Shown piece after piece: positions 13,528 to 22,174 of a stretch of DNA of 28,740 nt. The translations under genes were made by a program, and so were the position numbers. The notes beneath the pieces were generated by a model, which was not told where the DNA came from, searched no databases, and saw only the letters and a list, made by a program, of their open reading frames with translations. Origin of the DNA: a virus. Numbering within the stretch: the stretch's first letter is position 1; every line of letters begins with the position of its first letter. Where the stretch lies: the IMG/VR virus record IMGVR_UViG_3300025079_000017, positions 1 through 28,740 of that record; one strand, written 5' to 3'.

Positions 13528-14109
13528 TTAAGATGTAACTATTGTACCCATTGTAAATGCACCATTATCAAAAGGAACTGTAGTGTAATCCGCAACCATT
13601 GGAAAAGGAATTGCTTCAATTCCATCAAAGGTAAGAGTGTAACCTCCTCTATCTCCCCAAGCAGCACCGCTATCCATTGTACCTGCATTTAATTCCATAC
13701 CATTTGTAACACCTAATCCAACTATTACATCGTGACCGTTTGGTAATTGTGCGTTTAATTGAGCAAAACAAACTACTTTTGTTGCTCCTAATAATTTAAT
13801 TTGATTTTGATCCTCTTTTGTAAGTCTGTTAAGAATTACACTTAAAGAAGGAGTATAGTAAATTGTTCCGTTCTCACGAGAACCCACTATTGTTTCTGTC
13901 ATACTAGCTACACCTAAAGGCATAGTGTATCTATAAAGTACACTAGAACCCATTTCAATATCTGAAATCTCTCCTGATGCTTGTACTATTCCTACTGTTT
14001 CTATTGGTGCTGTAAATTGATCATAGACACCGAAATAGACGAATTTAATTCCGCCACTCGTTCTATTACAGTCTAATCCACGCCCCTTAGATAATATTCC
14101 ACACGCCAT
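13528..14109 (-). CDS. Probable major tail tube/virion protein
   Basis: A 193-residue, beta-rich protein directly after the capsid gene: MACGILSKGRGLDCNRTSGG at the start, IKFVYFGVYD, GEISDIEMGSSVLYRYTMPL, then AAWGDRGGYTLTFDGIEA. The N-terminal C-G-I-x-x-K-G-R-x-x-x-C and GGIK-x-VYF pattern is common in structural genes of Bacteroidota phages, often next to the capsid. It has its own terminator and lies beside the capsid gene, so it is likely made in large amounts. That fits a tail tube protein. The alternative is a capsid decoration protein. Confidence 0.72.
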   Translation of the reverse strand: MACGILSKGRGLDCNRTSGGIKFVYFGVYDQFTAPIETVGIVQASGEISDIEMGSSVLYRYTMPLGVASMTETIVGSRENGTIYYTPSLSVILNRLTKEDQNQIKLLGATKVVCFAQLNAQLPNGHDVIVGLGVTNGMELNAGTMDSGAAWGDRGGYTLTFDGIEAIPFPMVADYTTVPFDNGAFTMGTIVTS

Positions 14110-14130
14110 TTTATTTTATTTTTTAAGGTT

Positions 14131-14155
14131 AAAAGTTGGGGGCTTTTACACCCCC
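14131..14155 (-). terminator. Rho-independent terminator after the capsid gene
   Basis: On the minus strand GGGGG (14155-14151) pairs with CCCCC (14142-14138) around an 8-base loop, followed by AACTTTT. It lies 12 bases after the capsid stop codon and before the tube-like gene. It is likely a partial terminator or mRNA end that allows high, separate capsid expression. Confidence 0.7.
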
Positions 14156-14167
14156 TTCTTTATATTA

Positions 14168-15076
14168 TTACGATTGTCTTACAATATCAGCTCCAGTTCC
14201 TGTTTGAACACCTGCTGAGTATCTTGCTACTAAACGCATATTGTCTGAACCATCCAAAGCAGCCATATCCATCAAAGTAATTCTTGTTGCATCCGAAATC
14301 AGATCCGTTCCAAAGAACAAGTTAGACTTCTGAGCTATTACTAACTCATTTTCTGCCATCCCATTACAAGGAGCGATTTTGTAGCCTTCGAACATTGGTA
14401 CATAATCTCCATTCATATTGTAAGCATTTACATAACCTAAAGTAGATACTGCTGAAATGTAGTATTGGTAAGTTCTTTGGCTCATATATATATGTAAATC
14501 TTCTTTACCTAATGTTGTAGTAGGTATAGAAGCTACTGCACCTTGAAGCTCAGCAATAATTGTTCCTGCTGTATATGCTCCTGCTGCTGCATCTTGAACA
14601 ACTGTAGGGTCAGGTCCTGGTAAAAGTAAACCTGTTACAGCTCCTAAGAAGCCATTAAATTTTCCTGCTACATTAGTTCCAGTCCATATAGAATCTTCAG
14701 TTGCATTTGCTATGATTTCACCCATATAAGAGATAACATAGTCATCAAAAGAAGCTGGAGGTGGTGCTCCTGCACCTGCTCTCATTTGTAATGCTTCCCA
14801 AGAATCTAAAAGAGTTTTTTTACAAAGATCAAGATTAACTTGTAGATTTTTAGGTTCTAAAACCTTTTCTGTTAAAGCTAAAGTACCAGCACTTGTGAAA
14901 TCACACGTTGCATCCGCTACAGATGAAACGGTATTATTCATAGCCTGTATGTTACTTTTATACTTGATATTTTCTATCATTGTTAGATAATCTAACGAAT
15001 TTGAAGCTTTTAATGCAGCACTGATATAGAATCCAGCGGCTTTCCCTGCAAAATTTGAAGTCGTAGTAAACGCCAT
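14168..15076 (-). CDS. Major capsid protein (HK97-like fold)
   Basis: A 302-residue protein in the expected place: after protease and scaffold and before the tube-like gene. It has the features of HK97-type capsids: a helical N-arm, VSSVADATCDFTSAGTLALT in the E-loop region, a spine helix with DDYVISYMGEIIANATEDSI, then the P- and A-domain strands with KEDLHIYMSQRTYQYYISAV and VPMFEGYKIAPCNGMAENEL. The C-terminus has DNMRLVARYSAGVQTGTG. No cleavage site is obvious. The gene is followed by its own terminator and should be among the most strongly expressed. Confidence 0.85.
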   Translation of the reverse strand: MAFTTTSNFAGKAAGFYISAALKASNSLDYLTMIENIKYKSNIQAMNNTVSSVADATCDFTSAGTLALTEKVLEPKNLQVNLDLCKKTLLDSWEALQMRAGAGAPPPASFDDYVISYMGEIIANATEDSIWTGTNVAGKFNGFLGAVTGLLLPGPDPTVVQDAAAGAYTAGTIIAELQGAVASIPTTTLGKEDLHIYMSQRTYQYYISAVSTLGYVNAYNMNGDYVPMFEGYKIAPCNGMAENELVIAQKSNLFFGTDLISDATRITLMDMAALDGSDNMRLVARYSAGVQTGTGADIVRQS

Positions 15077-15103
15077 TTTTTTTGTTTTTTAAATTATTAA
15101 TTT

Positions 15104-15760
15104 TTATTTATATAGTTCGTATAAGAACTTTTCTTGTTTATTCATTCTCCTAAAGTCTTGTTTAGTAGGAGTACGTCTTTCTGAGCTAAATTTATTTGTA
15201 TTAATTGGAGCTTCAGCAGGACTTTCTGCTAATTCCATTTTAAGTTTTTCGTTTTCAGCTTTCAATTCTTCAACTGAAAATTCTTTTACTTCTGTAGTCT
15301 TAATAGACTTAGGGTTTGTAGATGGAGCTTCTTCTGACATTTCTTCAACATCATCATCACCGCCTACTTTTGATTCTTTTAGGTCAGCAACCGCATCCTC
15401 TAAATTCTGGATTCTTTTTTCCATCCCTTCCCAGTCCTCAACATCTGCATATCTTTTTTTGTCATCTTCTTCAGCCATTTCTTCTTCTTCCACCACTTCT
15501 TCTGTTTCTGATTCCATTACTTCAGCAACTACTCCTTCTGCTTCAATTCTAAAGCTAAGACCATCCTCTGTCTTATACGTTCCGATCGGTAAAGGTATTG
15601 TAGTTCCATCTTCTGTTAGTACGGAAGCATCAACACCTGCTTCTAAAGTTTCTGCCGTAGATACGACAATAGTACCATCTTCTAATTTTGACTGCCAAGC
15701 TAATTGAATTGCTTTTTCATCAAGACCAAGAGCTACTAATATTTGCTTTTTAATATCCAT
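15104..15760 (-). CDS. Scaffold-like capsid assembly protein
   Basis: A 218-residue, highly acidic protein. The N-terminal part (about 1-80), with GLDEKAIQLAWQSKLEDGTI and SVLTEDGTTIPLPIGTYKTE, is a compact beta domain seen before capsid genes in Bacteroidota phages. The middle is an acidic run (EEVVEEEEMAEEDDKKRY) and a coiled coil (MEKRIQNLEDAVADLKES, later EELKAENEKLKMELAES). The basic C-terminus (RRTPTKQDFRRMNKQEKFLY) is typical of scaffolds that bind capsid subunits. It lies between the protease and capsid genes, which fits the role of an internal scaffold that is later degraded. Confidence 0.75.
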   Translation of the reverse strand: MDIKKQILVALGLDEKAIQLAWQSKLEDGTIVVSTAETLEAGVDASVLTEDGTTIPLPIGTYKTEDGLSFRIEAEGVVAEVMESETEEVVEEEEMAEEDDKKRYADVEDWEGMEKRIQNLEDAVADLKESKVGGDDDVEEMSEEAPSTNPKSIKTTEVKEFSVEELKAENEKLKMELAESPAEAPINTNKFSSERRTPTKQDFRRMNKQEKFLYELYK

Positions 15761-15790
15761 TGTTTCTTTTTTTAATAGTGAGTTAGTATA

Positions 15791-15801
15791 ATATAATAGA
15801 A
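15791..15801 (-). promoter_or_regulatory. Repeated late element TTCTATTATAT (site 3)
   Basis: This copy directly abuts the TAG stop of the protease gene and lies 30 bases before the scaffold ATG, with an A-rich leader (AAAAAAAGAAACA) between. It has the most promoter-like spacing of the five sites. It would drive scaffold and capsid independently of the protease. Confidence 0.6.
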
Positions 15802-16524
15802 CTATTTGTTCTTTATTTGATTTTCATTTATTATCTCATTTAAAGCTTCTAAAATCTCTTGGTCTGTTGGGGTTGTTTCTGACATCTTTTCCATCTTGTC
15901 TGTGAAGTAACCTTCAATGGATAGCCCTTTCAATTCCCCATCTTTTATCTTGCTCCATAGATCATTGTTCTCTATCTTCATTTTTACCATCCAAGTTCCT
16001 TTAGGAAGTGAAAAGCCATAAAGATTAGACTTATCCATTTTAGTATCTTCTATTATCCAAGATTCAACTGTTAAAACTCCTGAAACTCTATCTTGATGTT
16101 CGTAAGTAGCTTTATGATGATTATTATTTTTTAAGTACAACTCACTAGCTTTTCTTACAGTATCTTTAGAAAAGTAAACGTAATAATCTTCTTGCGTATT
16201 GGGATTATGTCTAAAGATTTGCTTGTCAGGGATGAGAGCAGGGCTTACAATGATTCTCTTATCTTCATCTACTTTTGCAAAAGTTAAGTTGTTTTTCTCT
16301 TTTCCAAAGAATACAAAGTCTTGTTCTATTGCAGGAGCAGAAACAAGGCTTATTGCATCTATTGCTAATTCTTGACTATCATCATCTATTACTAATTCTA
16401 CTATTGATGTTGTCTTTTCGTAATAGTCTTTATTATCAGCTTCACACTCAGCTACGGAATCATATTTACAGCTTCCTGTTTCTCCCCATTTAGTTTTTCC
16501 ATTTTTACATTTAGTACACGGCAT
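15802..16524 (-). CDS. XkdF-like prohead serine protease
   Basis: A 240-residue protein. A cysteine-bearing N-terminal module (MPCTKCKNGKTKWGETGSCK) precedes an XkdF-type region. It contains AIDAISLVSAPAIEQDFVFF at 55-74, KRIIVSPALIPDKQIFRHNP at 89-108, NNHHKATYEHQ at 134-144, VESWIIED, and KGTWMVKMKI with LKGLSIEGYF at 199-208. In this family H and S residues of these segments make the protease that matures the head: H136 or H137 and H143, and the serine in GLSIEGYF, are candidates. It would cut scaffold and perhaps capsid. It begins its own unit with the late core TATTATAT 3 bases before the ATG. Confidence 0.8.
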   Translation of the reverse strand: MPCTKCKNGKTKWGETGSCKYDSVAECEADNKDYYEKTTSIVELVIDDDSQELAIDAISLVSAPAIEQDFVFFGKEKNNLTFAKVDEDKRIIVSPALIPDKQIFRHNPNTQEDYYVYFSKDTVRKASELYLKNNNHHKATYEHQDRVSGVLTVESWIIEDTKMDKSNLYGFSLPKGTWMVKMKIENNDLWSKIKDGELKGLSIEGYFTDKMEKMSETTPTDQEILEALNEIINENQIKNK

Positions 16525-16527
16525 AGT

Positions 16528-16535
16528 ATATAATA
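16528..16535 (-). promoter_or_regulatory. Late element core TATTATAT (site 4)
   Basis: Only the 8-base core is kept here; the preceding TTC is replaced by TAA. It ends 3 bases before the ATG at 16524, the same spacing as sites 1 and 2. It is weaker than the other sites. Confidence 0.42.
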
Positions 16536-16560
16536 TTATTTAATTAAATTTATTTGATTT

Positions 16561-18582
16561 TTAGATTGTAGCCCTTCTTCTTATAATGGCTAATTTGTTT
16601 TGATTCGCTGTAATATCATCACTTACTACATAAGCTCTAGTAGGTTCTATTGTTTGCCCACCACTTAAAGTAAACGCCCCTGACATCATCTCAGGAGCAG
16701 GAGGAGTAGGAGTTGCAGCTACACCACCACCACCACCACCACCACCACCTGCTTCAGGATTAGTAGATAATATCTTTTGTATAGCAGCCGCCCCCATAAC
16801 TCCTGTAGCTATTGACTGTGCTATATTAAATGGAGCAGGAACTGTAGCCATAGCGTTCATTATAGCTTGTTGAGTGTTAAAAATAGTTCTAGCTACTGCA
16901 ATTCCTTTTGCTATGCCTGAACCTTCTTTAGCTAAACTAGAAGCAGCATCAAAGCCCATAGCAATAGTTTTTTGTTTTGCAGCTTCATAAGCATCATCTA
17001 ATTTCTTTTTCTTTGCATCAGTTATTTCTTGGTCAGCTAATTGTTGTTTATTCCAAGCATCATTATCTGCTATTTTTTTATCAAAAGCCTTATCATCTGC
17101 CTTTGTTTGTATAGCTGCTAAATCTGATTGGAATTTTTCTTCTAAAACAAGAAGGGCTTCATCTTTTACTTCTTTAGAAGCTGTGCTATCTAATATTGCT
17201 TGGTCAGCTGCTTCTTTAGCATCTTCTAGTTTTGCTTCTTCAACTTCCTGCTCTGTTTCTAAAGTCCTATAAAATAATTCTTGCTTTACCTTTTCAAGTT
17301 GTTTAGCAATAGACAATTCATCTGCTGCCGTTTTATCTCGTTTTTGTTTCCTTGCTTCTACATTTTTCTTTCTTGTTTCTTCTAATTTTTCTGCATCTAT
17401 TACTGCTTGGTCTGTATTTGTTTTCCTAATAGTTACTAACTCATCTTCAGCAGCAAGACTATCCGTATAAAGTTGATTTTCTAATTTTTGTAATTCCTGA
17501 GTTGCGGTATTTAGTTTTTTGGTGGCTAAAGTTTTTGCATCTCTTGATTTAGAAAAAGCACTCTCATTATCATTTGCAACCTTATTCCATACATCAGCAG
17601 CTTTTGCGTTTTTTTGCTCCCACTTATGCCAACCTTGCATTTTGATATGGTTTGTCTGTGCTGCACTTATAACTTTCTTCTGTGCTTCTATTTTAGCTTC
17701 AAGTATTTCTTTATCTGCTTTAGCGTTCTCGTTAGAAGCTTTTAGTCTTTCTTCTTCACTTTTTGTAGTATCATCTATTATACGCTTATTATCAACTCTA
17801 GCTTTTTGATTTTCCAACTCTTTTAGAGCTATCTTATCCATTTCAATACCTAATCTTTCATAAGCCTTTTCTAGTGCTTCTGCTGAAGATACTGCTGTAC
17901 TTGTAGAACTATCAAATCCAAATACTGATAACATAGCATCCCCTAAAAATGTAAGCGTATCAGTAACAGCTTTAGTAACTGCTCCAATAGCTGCCATCAT
18001 TACCTTAAAAGCCTTAGCTCCTGCTACAGTCTTTTTCATTGAAGTTCCAATAGAAATTAGAGCTAAAATAAGAACACCTATACCTGTAGAAGCTATTCCT
18101 GTTTTAATAGTTCCAAATAGTAATTTGAACATAGGAATTATACCACGCACCATAAATTTTAGCTTTCTAATAGAAACGCCCATAATTTGATAGTGTTGAA
18201 TACCCCTTATAGCTGCATTGGTATTTTGTTTTTGCGCAATAGTAGCTGCTCTTGTTGCTTTATTGTTGCTTGTTTGTTCGGCTTTCAACTTTTTTAAAGC
18301 TACTTTTTCGGTTCTTAAAGAAGAAGTAACTTCATTTATATCCTCACTTAATTTAGCTTGACCTGCGTACCAAGCACCTTTAGGAATAGAATCTTGTATT
18401 GCTTTTAGTCTTGCCAATTCAACCTCTTGGTCTATAATATACTCATTCTGAAATTGGATATTCTTGTTTAATTCTTGTTCAGCATAATTTGCATTTTCTA
18501 CTGACTTAGCTAAAGCATCAACATCTTTTGTAGCACCCTTTATATTTGACTTGACTTCTAAATTAATTATTTCTGTTGCCAT
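16561..18582 (-). CDS. Tail tape measure protein
   Basis: A 673-residue protein, largely coiled coil, with the layout of a tape measure. A coiled-coil N-terminus (1-125) is followed by a hydrophobic membrane-active section (about 148-220, with STGIGVLILALISIGTSM and AFKVMMAAIGAVTKAV). A long charged helix (230-530) follows, and the C-terminal hydrophobic region has AKGIAVARTIFNTQQAIMNA-type sequence and APFNIAQSIATGVMGAAAI. A run of ten glycines comes near the end. It sets tail length and may pass through the membrane during DNA entry. At about 1.5 angstrom per residue the tail would be near 100 nm (inference). It is the longest coiled-coil gene and defines a long-tailed phage. Confidence 0.85.
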   Translation of the reverse strand: MATEIINLEVKSNIKGATKDVDALAKSVENANYAEQELNKNIQFQNEYIIDQEVELARLKAIQDSIPKGAWYAGQAKLSEDINEVTSSLRTEKVALKKLKAEQTSNNKATRAATIAQKQNTNAAIRGIQHYQIMGVSIRKLKFMVRGIIPMFKLLFGTIKTGIASTGIGVLILALISIGTSMKKTVAGAKAFKVMMAAIGAVTKAVTDTLTFLGDAMLSVFGFDSSTSTAVSSAEALEKAYERLGIEMDKIALKELENQKARVDNKRIIDDTTKSEEERLKASNENAKADKEILEAKIEAQKKVISAAQTNHIKMQGWHKWEQKNAKAADVWNKVANDNESAFSKSRDAKTLATKKLNTATQELQKLENQLYTDSLAAEDELVTIRKTNTDQAVIDAEKLEETRKKNVEARKQKRDKTAADELSIAKQLEKVKQELFYRTLETEQEVEEAKLEDAKEAADQAILDSTASKEVKDEALLVLEEKFQSDLAAIQTKADDKAFDKKIADNDAWNKQQLADQEITDAKKKKLDDAYEAAKQKTIAMGFDAASSLAKEGSGIAKGIAVARTIFNTQQAIMNAMATVPAPFNIAQSIATGVMGAAAIQKILSTNPEAGGGGGGGGGVAATPTPPAPEMMSGAFTLSGGQTIEPTRAYVVSDDITANQNKLAIIRRRATI
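16722..16749 (+). repeat. Trinucleotide (CCA)n repeat encoding polyglycine
   Basis: About nine tandem CAC/CCA units on the plus strand read GGT on the coding strand and give ten glycines near the end of the tape measure protein. It is a flexible linker and a site prone to slippage in replication and sequencing. Confidence 0.9.
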
Positions 18583-18593
18583 TGTATTCTTAT

Positions 18594-19436
18594 TTATAAA
18601 CCTGTTCCTGTTTTTATTTGTGTTATTCTAATAGTAGTAGCCCACATTATTCTCCTATTATTTGCGCCTTTTACTGTTTGTATAAGATTACCGTCTCTAA
18701 CTATAATATCTGTAATCCACCCTGTAGTAGTACCTGAATTTGCAATTACAGTTCTTGATTTGTCTAAAACCACAGCGCCATCATTATATTTAACAGCTGC
18801 ACCTACTTCTATTGCAGCTTTAAAATCCCCTGTGCTACCACTTCCTGTACCACCTGTTCTTACTCCTACTGTTTCTGTCTGAAAACAAACAATTGTATTT
18901 AAAGGTATTTCAAAATAACTGCCAACAGTATTATTTAAATAACTATCTACAACACTATTATCAGTAGTTGATGTTCCAAACATTAAAGTAATGTTTTGTC
19001 TTTCTCCTAAAGAATCTGAACCTTTGTTACCACCTAAAACAATAGAGTTAGTTGCTGTAGCTTCTGCTAAAGTACCTGTAACGCTTGTATTGTCTACCCC
19101 ATTTGCTATTTCATTTGCAGTACCATTTACAAAGCAATTATTATTAAAACCTTTTGTGGTGTTATTAGTTCCGTTTACTTGAATAGTATTTGAGCCTAAT
19201 TCATTAGTGTTTCCTGAACCGTTATTCTTATTGTTTAAATTACTTATGTTTCTTGCAAGGCTTGTGTTTAGAGTAAAAGCCCTACAAGTTCCAGTTGCTA
19301 TGTCATAAGTATATCCATAAGCCTCACAAGTTTGCTGATTTGTTCTTAAATAAGTGTTAGTGCCATCAGTAAAAGTAACTTCTCCAAGTGCTGTTGTAGA
19401 ATAAGGCTTTACGGTATATCCTGATAAGTATTCCAT
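18594..19436 (-). CDS. Tail fibre-like protein with Asn/Gly-rich repeats
   Basis: A 280-residue protein. The N-terminal part, up to ATGTCRAFTL near 50, is followed by an N/G/T-rich section (60-140), with SGNTNELGSNTIQVNGTNNT and later VTGTLAEATATNSIVLGG. Its spacing is like the left-handed beta-roll repeats of adhesins. The C-terminal domain (about 170-280), with TVGSYFEIPLNTIVCF and GWITDIIVRDGNLIQTVKG, is beta-rich. This suggests a trimeric fibre or tip protein that binds the host. It lies between tape measure and baseplate genes, which supports a tail role. Confidence 0.72.
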   Translation of the reverse strand: MEYLSGYTVKPYSTTALGEVTFTDGTNTYLRTNQQTCEAYGYTYDIATGTCRAFTLNTSLARNISNLNNKNNGSGNTNELGSNTIQVNGTNNTTKGFNNNCFVNGTANEIANGVDNTSVTGTLAEATATNSIVLGGNKGSDSLGERQNITLMFGTSTTDNSVVDSYLNNTVGSYFEIPLNTIVCFQTETVGVRTGGTGSGSTGDFKAAIEVGAAVKYNDGAVVLDKSRTVIANSGTTTGWITDIIVRDGNLIQTVKGANNRRIMWATTIRITQIKTGTGL

Positions 19437-19441
19437 TTTTT

Positions 19442-22174
19442 TTATGGTATTAAAATAAATTCAACTGTTGCTAAGTCATTTGGCTTGTAGTCTATCTTGT
19501 TTACTCTAAAGGCTCTATTCTTAATAAATACTGTATCATAGAATTTAAAACTTGCTACATCTGAAGGGCTTAGATTTACCTTTAAAATCATAGTTCTTGT
19601 ATCTGCGTTGTAGAGTTCATTAAAGTAAGGCTGCCAATATATAGAGTATAAATTATCTACAGGAGCATTACCTACTCCACTAATTAATTGTTGGCTTTCA
19701 AATACAAAATCTCTAGTGTCTGTTGCAGCAGGTGGTGTTGATACTATTGTAGGTATATCAGACAAATGACTAAACTGTAAAAAATCAGGTTGGTTTTCAC
19801 TTGACAATCCATTTTGTTCAGGAATAAAATAAGAAGTACCTGTATCTTGCTCTCCATTATTATAAAATATTCTAGGAGAGTTATCAAAACCTTCTGTAGT
19901 TCCATCATCTGACATAGAGTATAGACTAGGCACTACAAAAGATGGAAATTGAACACCTAAAGGCTTTGAAACAGTAGCAGCAAAAGGTTCTGCAATTATT
20001 TCTTGCGTTCCTTCTAAAATTGTAAATGCTGAAGCATCTATCTTTTTGCTTCCATAAAGTCTACGAGTAGTATCTTTATACACATTAAAGCAATAATCAT
20101 CTTCATCTTCAACGAACTTAAAGATAGTTGTTTTGTTTAGGTCGGCTAAAGGTCTTAGTTCCATTTCTGAAGCATCTATCTTTTCAGTCCAGTCTAATCT
20201 TTTACTATTAGAATTTGTTACAAAAATATCTGAATAAGGTTCTATCAATATATTATCAGGATCATTTTCATCTACCATAGAAACTAAATTAAACATAGTC
20301 ATAATTCCTTTAATAAAATCCCATTGACCCAATTCGCCCCTTAAATTTTGTAAAAGAGTATTATTTGTAAAAACATCTGAACTAACATTGCCCCAATACA
20401 CACCTCCTTCTGCAACTGTATTATTTTGCTTTACTCTACTTGCCCCTGTTGCTTTAAATCTACAAAATAAAGTATCACCTGAATTTAATATAGTTACTAG
20501 ACTTCCTGAGTAAAATGGTGTATCACCGATTACTCCTGAAATAGTAGTTTGGTTAATAACACCATCAGTAGCAGAAACCCATTCTAAAGTAACATCTGTT
20601 GTGCCTGTAAATTCTAACATTATATTAAAACTAATTTGGTAAGTAGTATTATTACTTACTGAAGTAAAAATGCTTGTACCTGAATCAAAACCTGATTCGT
20701 GTTGCCAAAGATTAATATTACCCCAATAATTATTAGGCACTAAAATATTTGAGTAAGAAGTACCTGCGAAATTATCAGCATCAGTAGATTTTACAATACT
20801 CACACCAGCAGTTACAAAATTATCAGGGCTATTACCTGCACCCCAATTAAAGTCCATAAACAACTTGCCAAAGTCTGCACTATCAAAAAAGCTAGAAGTC
20901 CAATTAAAACCTGAAGCTGCAAAGATTTTATTAATTAAATATTTTAATTGAATACAAGGTCTGAAGGCTTGTTCTAAAGTTGTTAATTGTGGATTTCCTG
21001 CTGTTGGTGTTCCCCCTGAATCTGCTATTATAAATTGATGATCCCAGTCTATAAAAGGGTATTTTAATACCTGAGTGTTATTTATCCCTGTAACTGCATC
21101 ATAAGCAAAACTAGTGATAGGTAATGGATTAATTAAAGGAAGCCCTGTACTATCCCAACTGTTTTTAATTGAAGTTTTATTATAATCGTGTTCTAATTCT
21201 GTAAAATCTAAGTCTGCAAATGTAGAATCTTTTAATACATCAGCTAAAGCAATTACATCAGAATATAAATTTACATTATAGCTTATTTCTCCCTCTTTGT
21301 CTTTAACATCTATAAGCCTCAAATAGCCTTCAAATAAAATAAAACCATCTTGTTTTAAAACGGACTTAGTTTTTACATAAGGATTAAATATTAAGCCATC
21401 ATCTGCCCTTGTAATCTCAAACATATTGTTGAATATTTGATTGTTTCTTTTTGTGGCAGGTAAATCAAAGTCTTTAGAATATGATTGCACTTTTTCAGCT
21501 ACATTTTTAAAATCATCTATTGACAAAGTTAAAGGTATATCTTCTTCTTCATATAGGTCGCATATTACTTGCCCATCTTGTAAATCTGTATAAACTAATG
21601 AAGGAGAAGTGGGGCTTTGTAAAATGGATATTTTAGAAATTGATAGATTAGCAGCTATTCCTTCATAATATATTAAGAAAATATCATTAGAAGTTTGTGC
21701 TGTAAAAGTAGTAGTTATTGTAGATGTATTTGCTGATAATGGCGCTTGATGAACAATTACATTACCGCTATACATTTCAAAAGTTAATATTTCAGATTGT
21801 GGTGCTACAATACTAATTTTGACATCATACACAGCACCTACTACTAAGTTCGATAGTTTTTGGTATAATCCTGTTTGCCCTGGAGTTACTGCATTAAAAG
21901 ATAATTGTACTGCACCTGCACCATAAGTAGGAGCTGTAACTGCTCCGTAATCCCCTCCTGTTGTTGTGAATCTGTACCAATTACCTAAAATAGAAGGAGG
22001 AGAGTTATCAATAGCATCCTGTGAAGGATGAACGGCTGTAGTGTTATATAATGTTGTGCTACTGAATCCTGTAAAGTTTATTCCATTAACTATATATTGA
22101 AAAGAATTAGGATTAGCAATAAAACTATATTGCCCTTCATAACTTTGAGGATATAATATTAATTGAGTACTCAT
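19442..22174 (-). CDS. Large tail tip/baseplate protein with a carbohydrate-binding-like domain
   Basis: The largest protein in the window, 910 residues. Residues about 60-185 look like an inserted carbohydrate-binding module (NWYRFTTTGGDYGAV, GLYQKLSNLVVGAVYDVKIS, FLIYYEGIAANLSISKISIL). From about 200, DLYEEEDIPLTLSIDDFKNV and VQSYSKDFDLPATKRNNQIF form a pattern common in Bacteroidota phage tail proteins: S-K-D-F-x-LP-x-T-x-x-N-x-x-IF. A second carbohydrate-like beta domain lies around 470-580. The C-terminus ends in a compact beta domain (VFIKNRAFRVNKIDYK). It is likely the central tail hub or receptor-binding organiser. Two genes of this block overlap by one base at 22174. Confidence 0.78.
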   Translation of the reverse strand: MSTQLILYPQSYEGQYSFIANPNSFQYIVNGINFTGFSSTTLYNTTAVHPSQDAIDNSPPSILGNWYRFTTTGGDYGAVTAPTYGAGAVQLSFNAVTPGQTGLYQKLSNLVVGAVYDVKISIVAPQSEILTFEMYSGNVIVHQAPLSANTSTITTTFTAQTSNDIFLIYYEGIAANLSISKISILQSPTSPSLVYTDLQDGQVICDLYEEEDIPLTLSIDDFKNVAEKVQSYSKDFDLPATKRNNQIFNNMFEITRADDGLIFNPYVKTKSVLKQDGFILFEGYLRLIDVKDKEGEISYNVNLYSDVIALADVLKDSTFADLDFTELEHDYNKTSIKNSWDSTGLPLINPLPITSFAYDAVTGINNTQVLKYPFIDWDHQFIIADSGGTPTAGNPQLTTLEQAFRPCIQLKYLINKIFAASGFNWTSSFFDSADFGKLFMDFNWGAGNSPDNFVTAGVSIVKSTDADNFAGTSYSNILVPNNYWGNINLWQHESGFDSGTSIFTSVSNNTTYQISFNIMLEFTGTTDVTLEWVSATDGVINQTTISGVIGDTPFYSGSLVTILNSGDTLFCRFKATGASRVKQNNTVAEGGVYWGNVSSDVFTNNTLLQNLRGELGQWDFIKGIMTMFNLVSMVDENDPDNILIEPYSDIFVTNSNSKRLDWTEKIDASEMELRPLADLNKTTIFKFVEDEDDYCFNVYKDTTRRLYGSKKIDASAFTILEGTQEIIAEPFAATVSKPLGVQFPSFVVPSLYSMSDDGTTEGFDNSPRIFYNNGEQDTGTSYFIPEQNGLSSENQPDFLQFSHLSDIPTIVSTPPAATDTRDFVFESQQLISGVGNAPVDNLYSIYWQPYFNELYNADTRTMILKVNLSPSDVASFKFYDTVFIKNRAFRVNKIDYKPNDLATVEFILIP

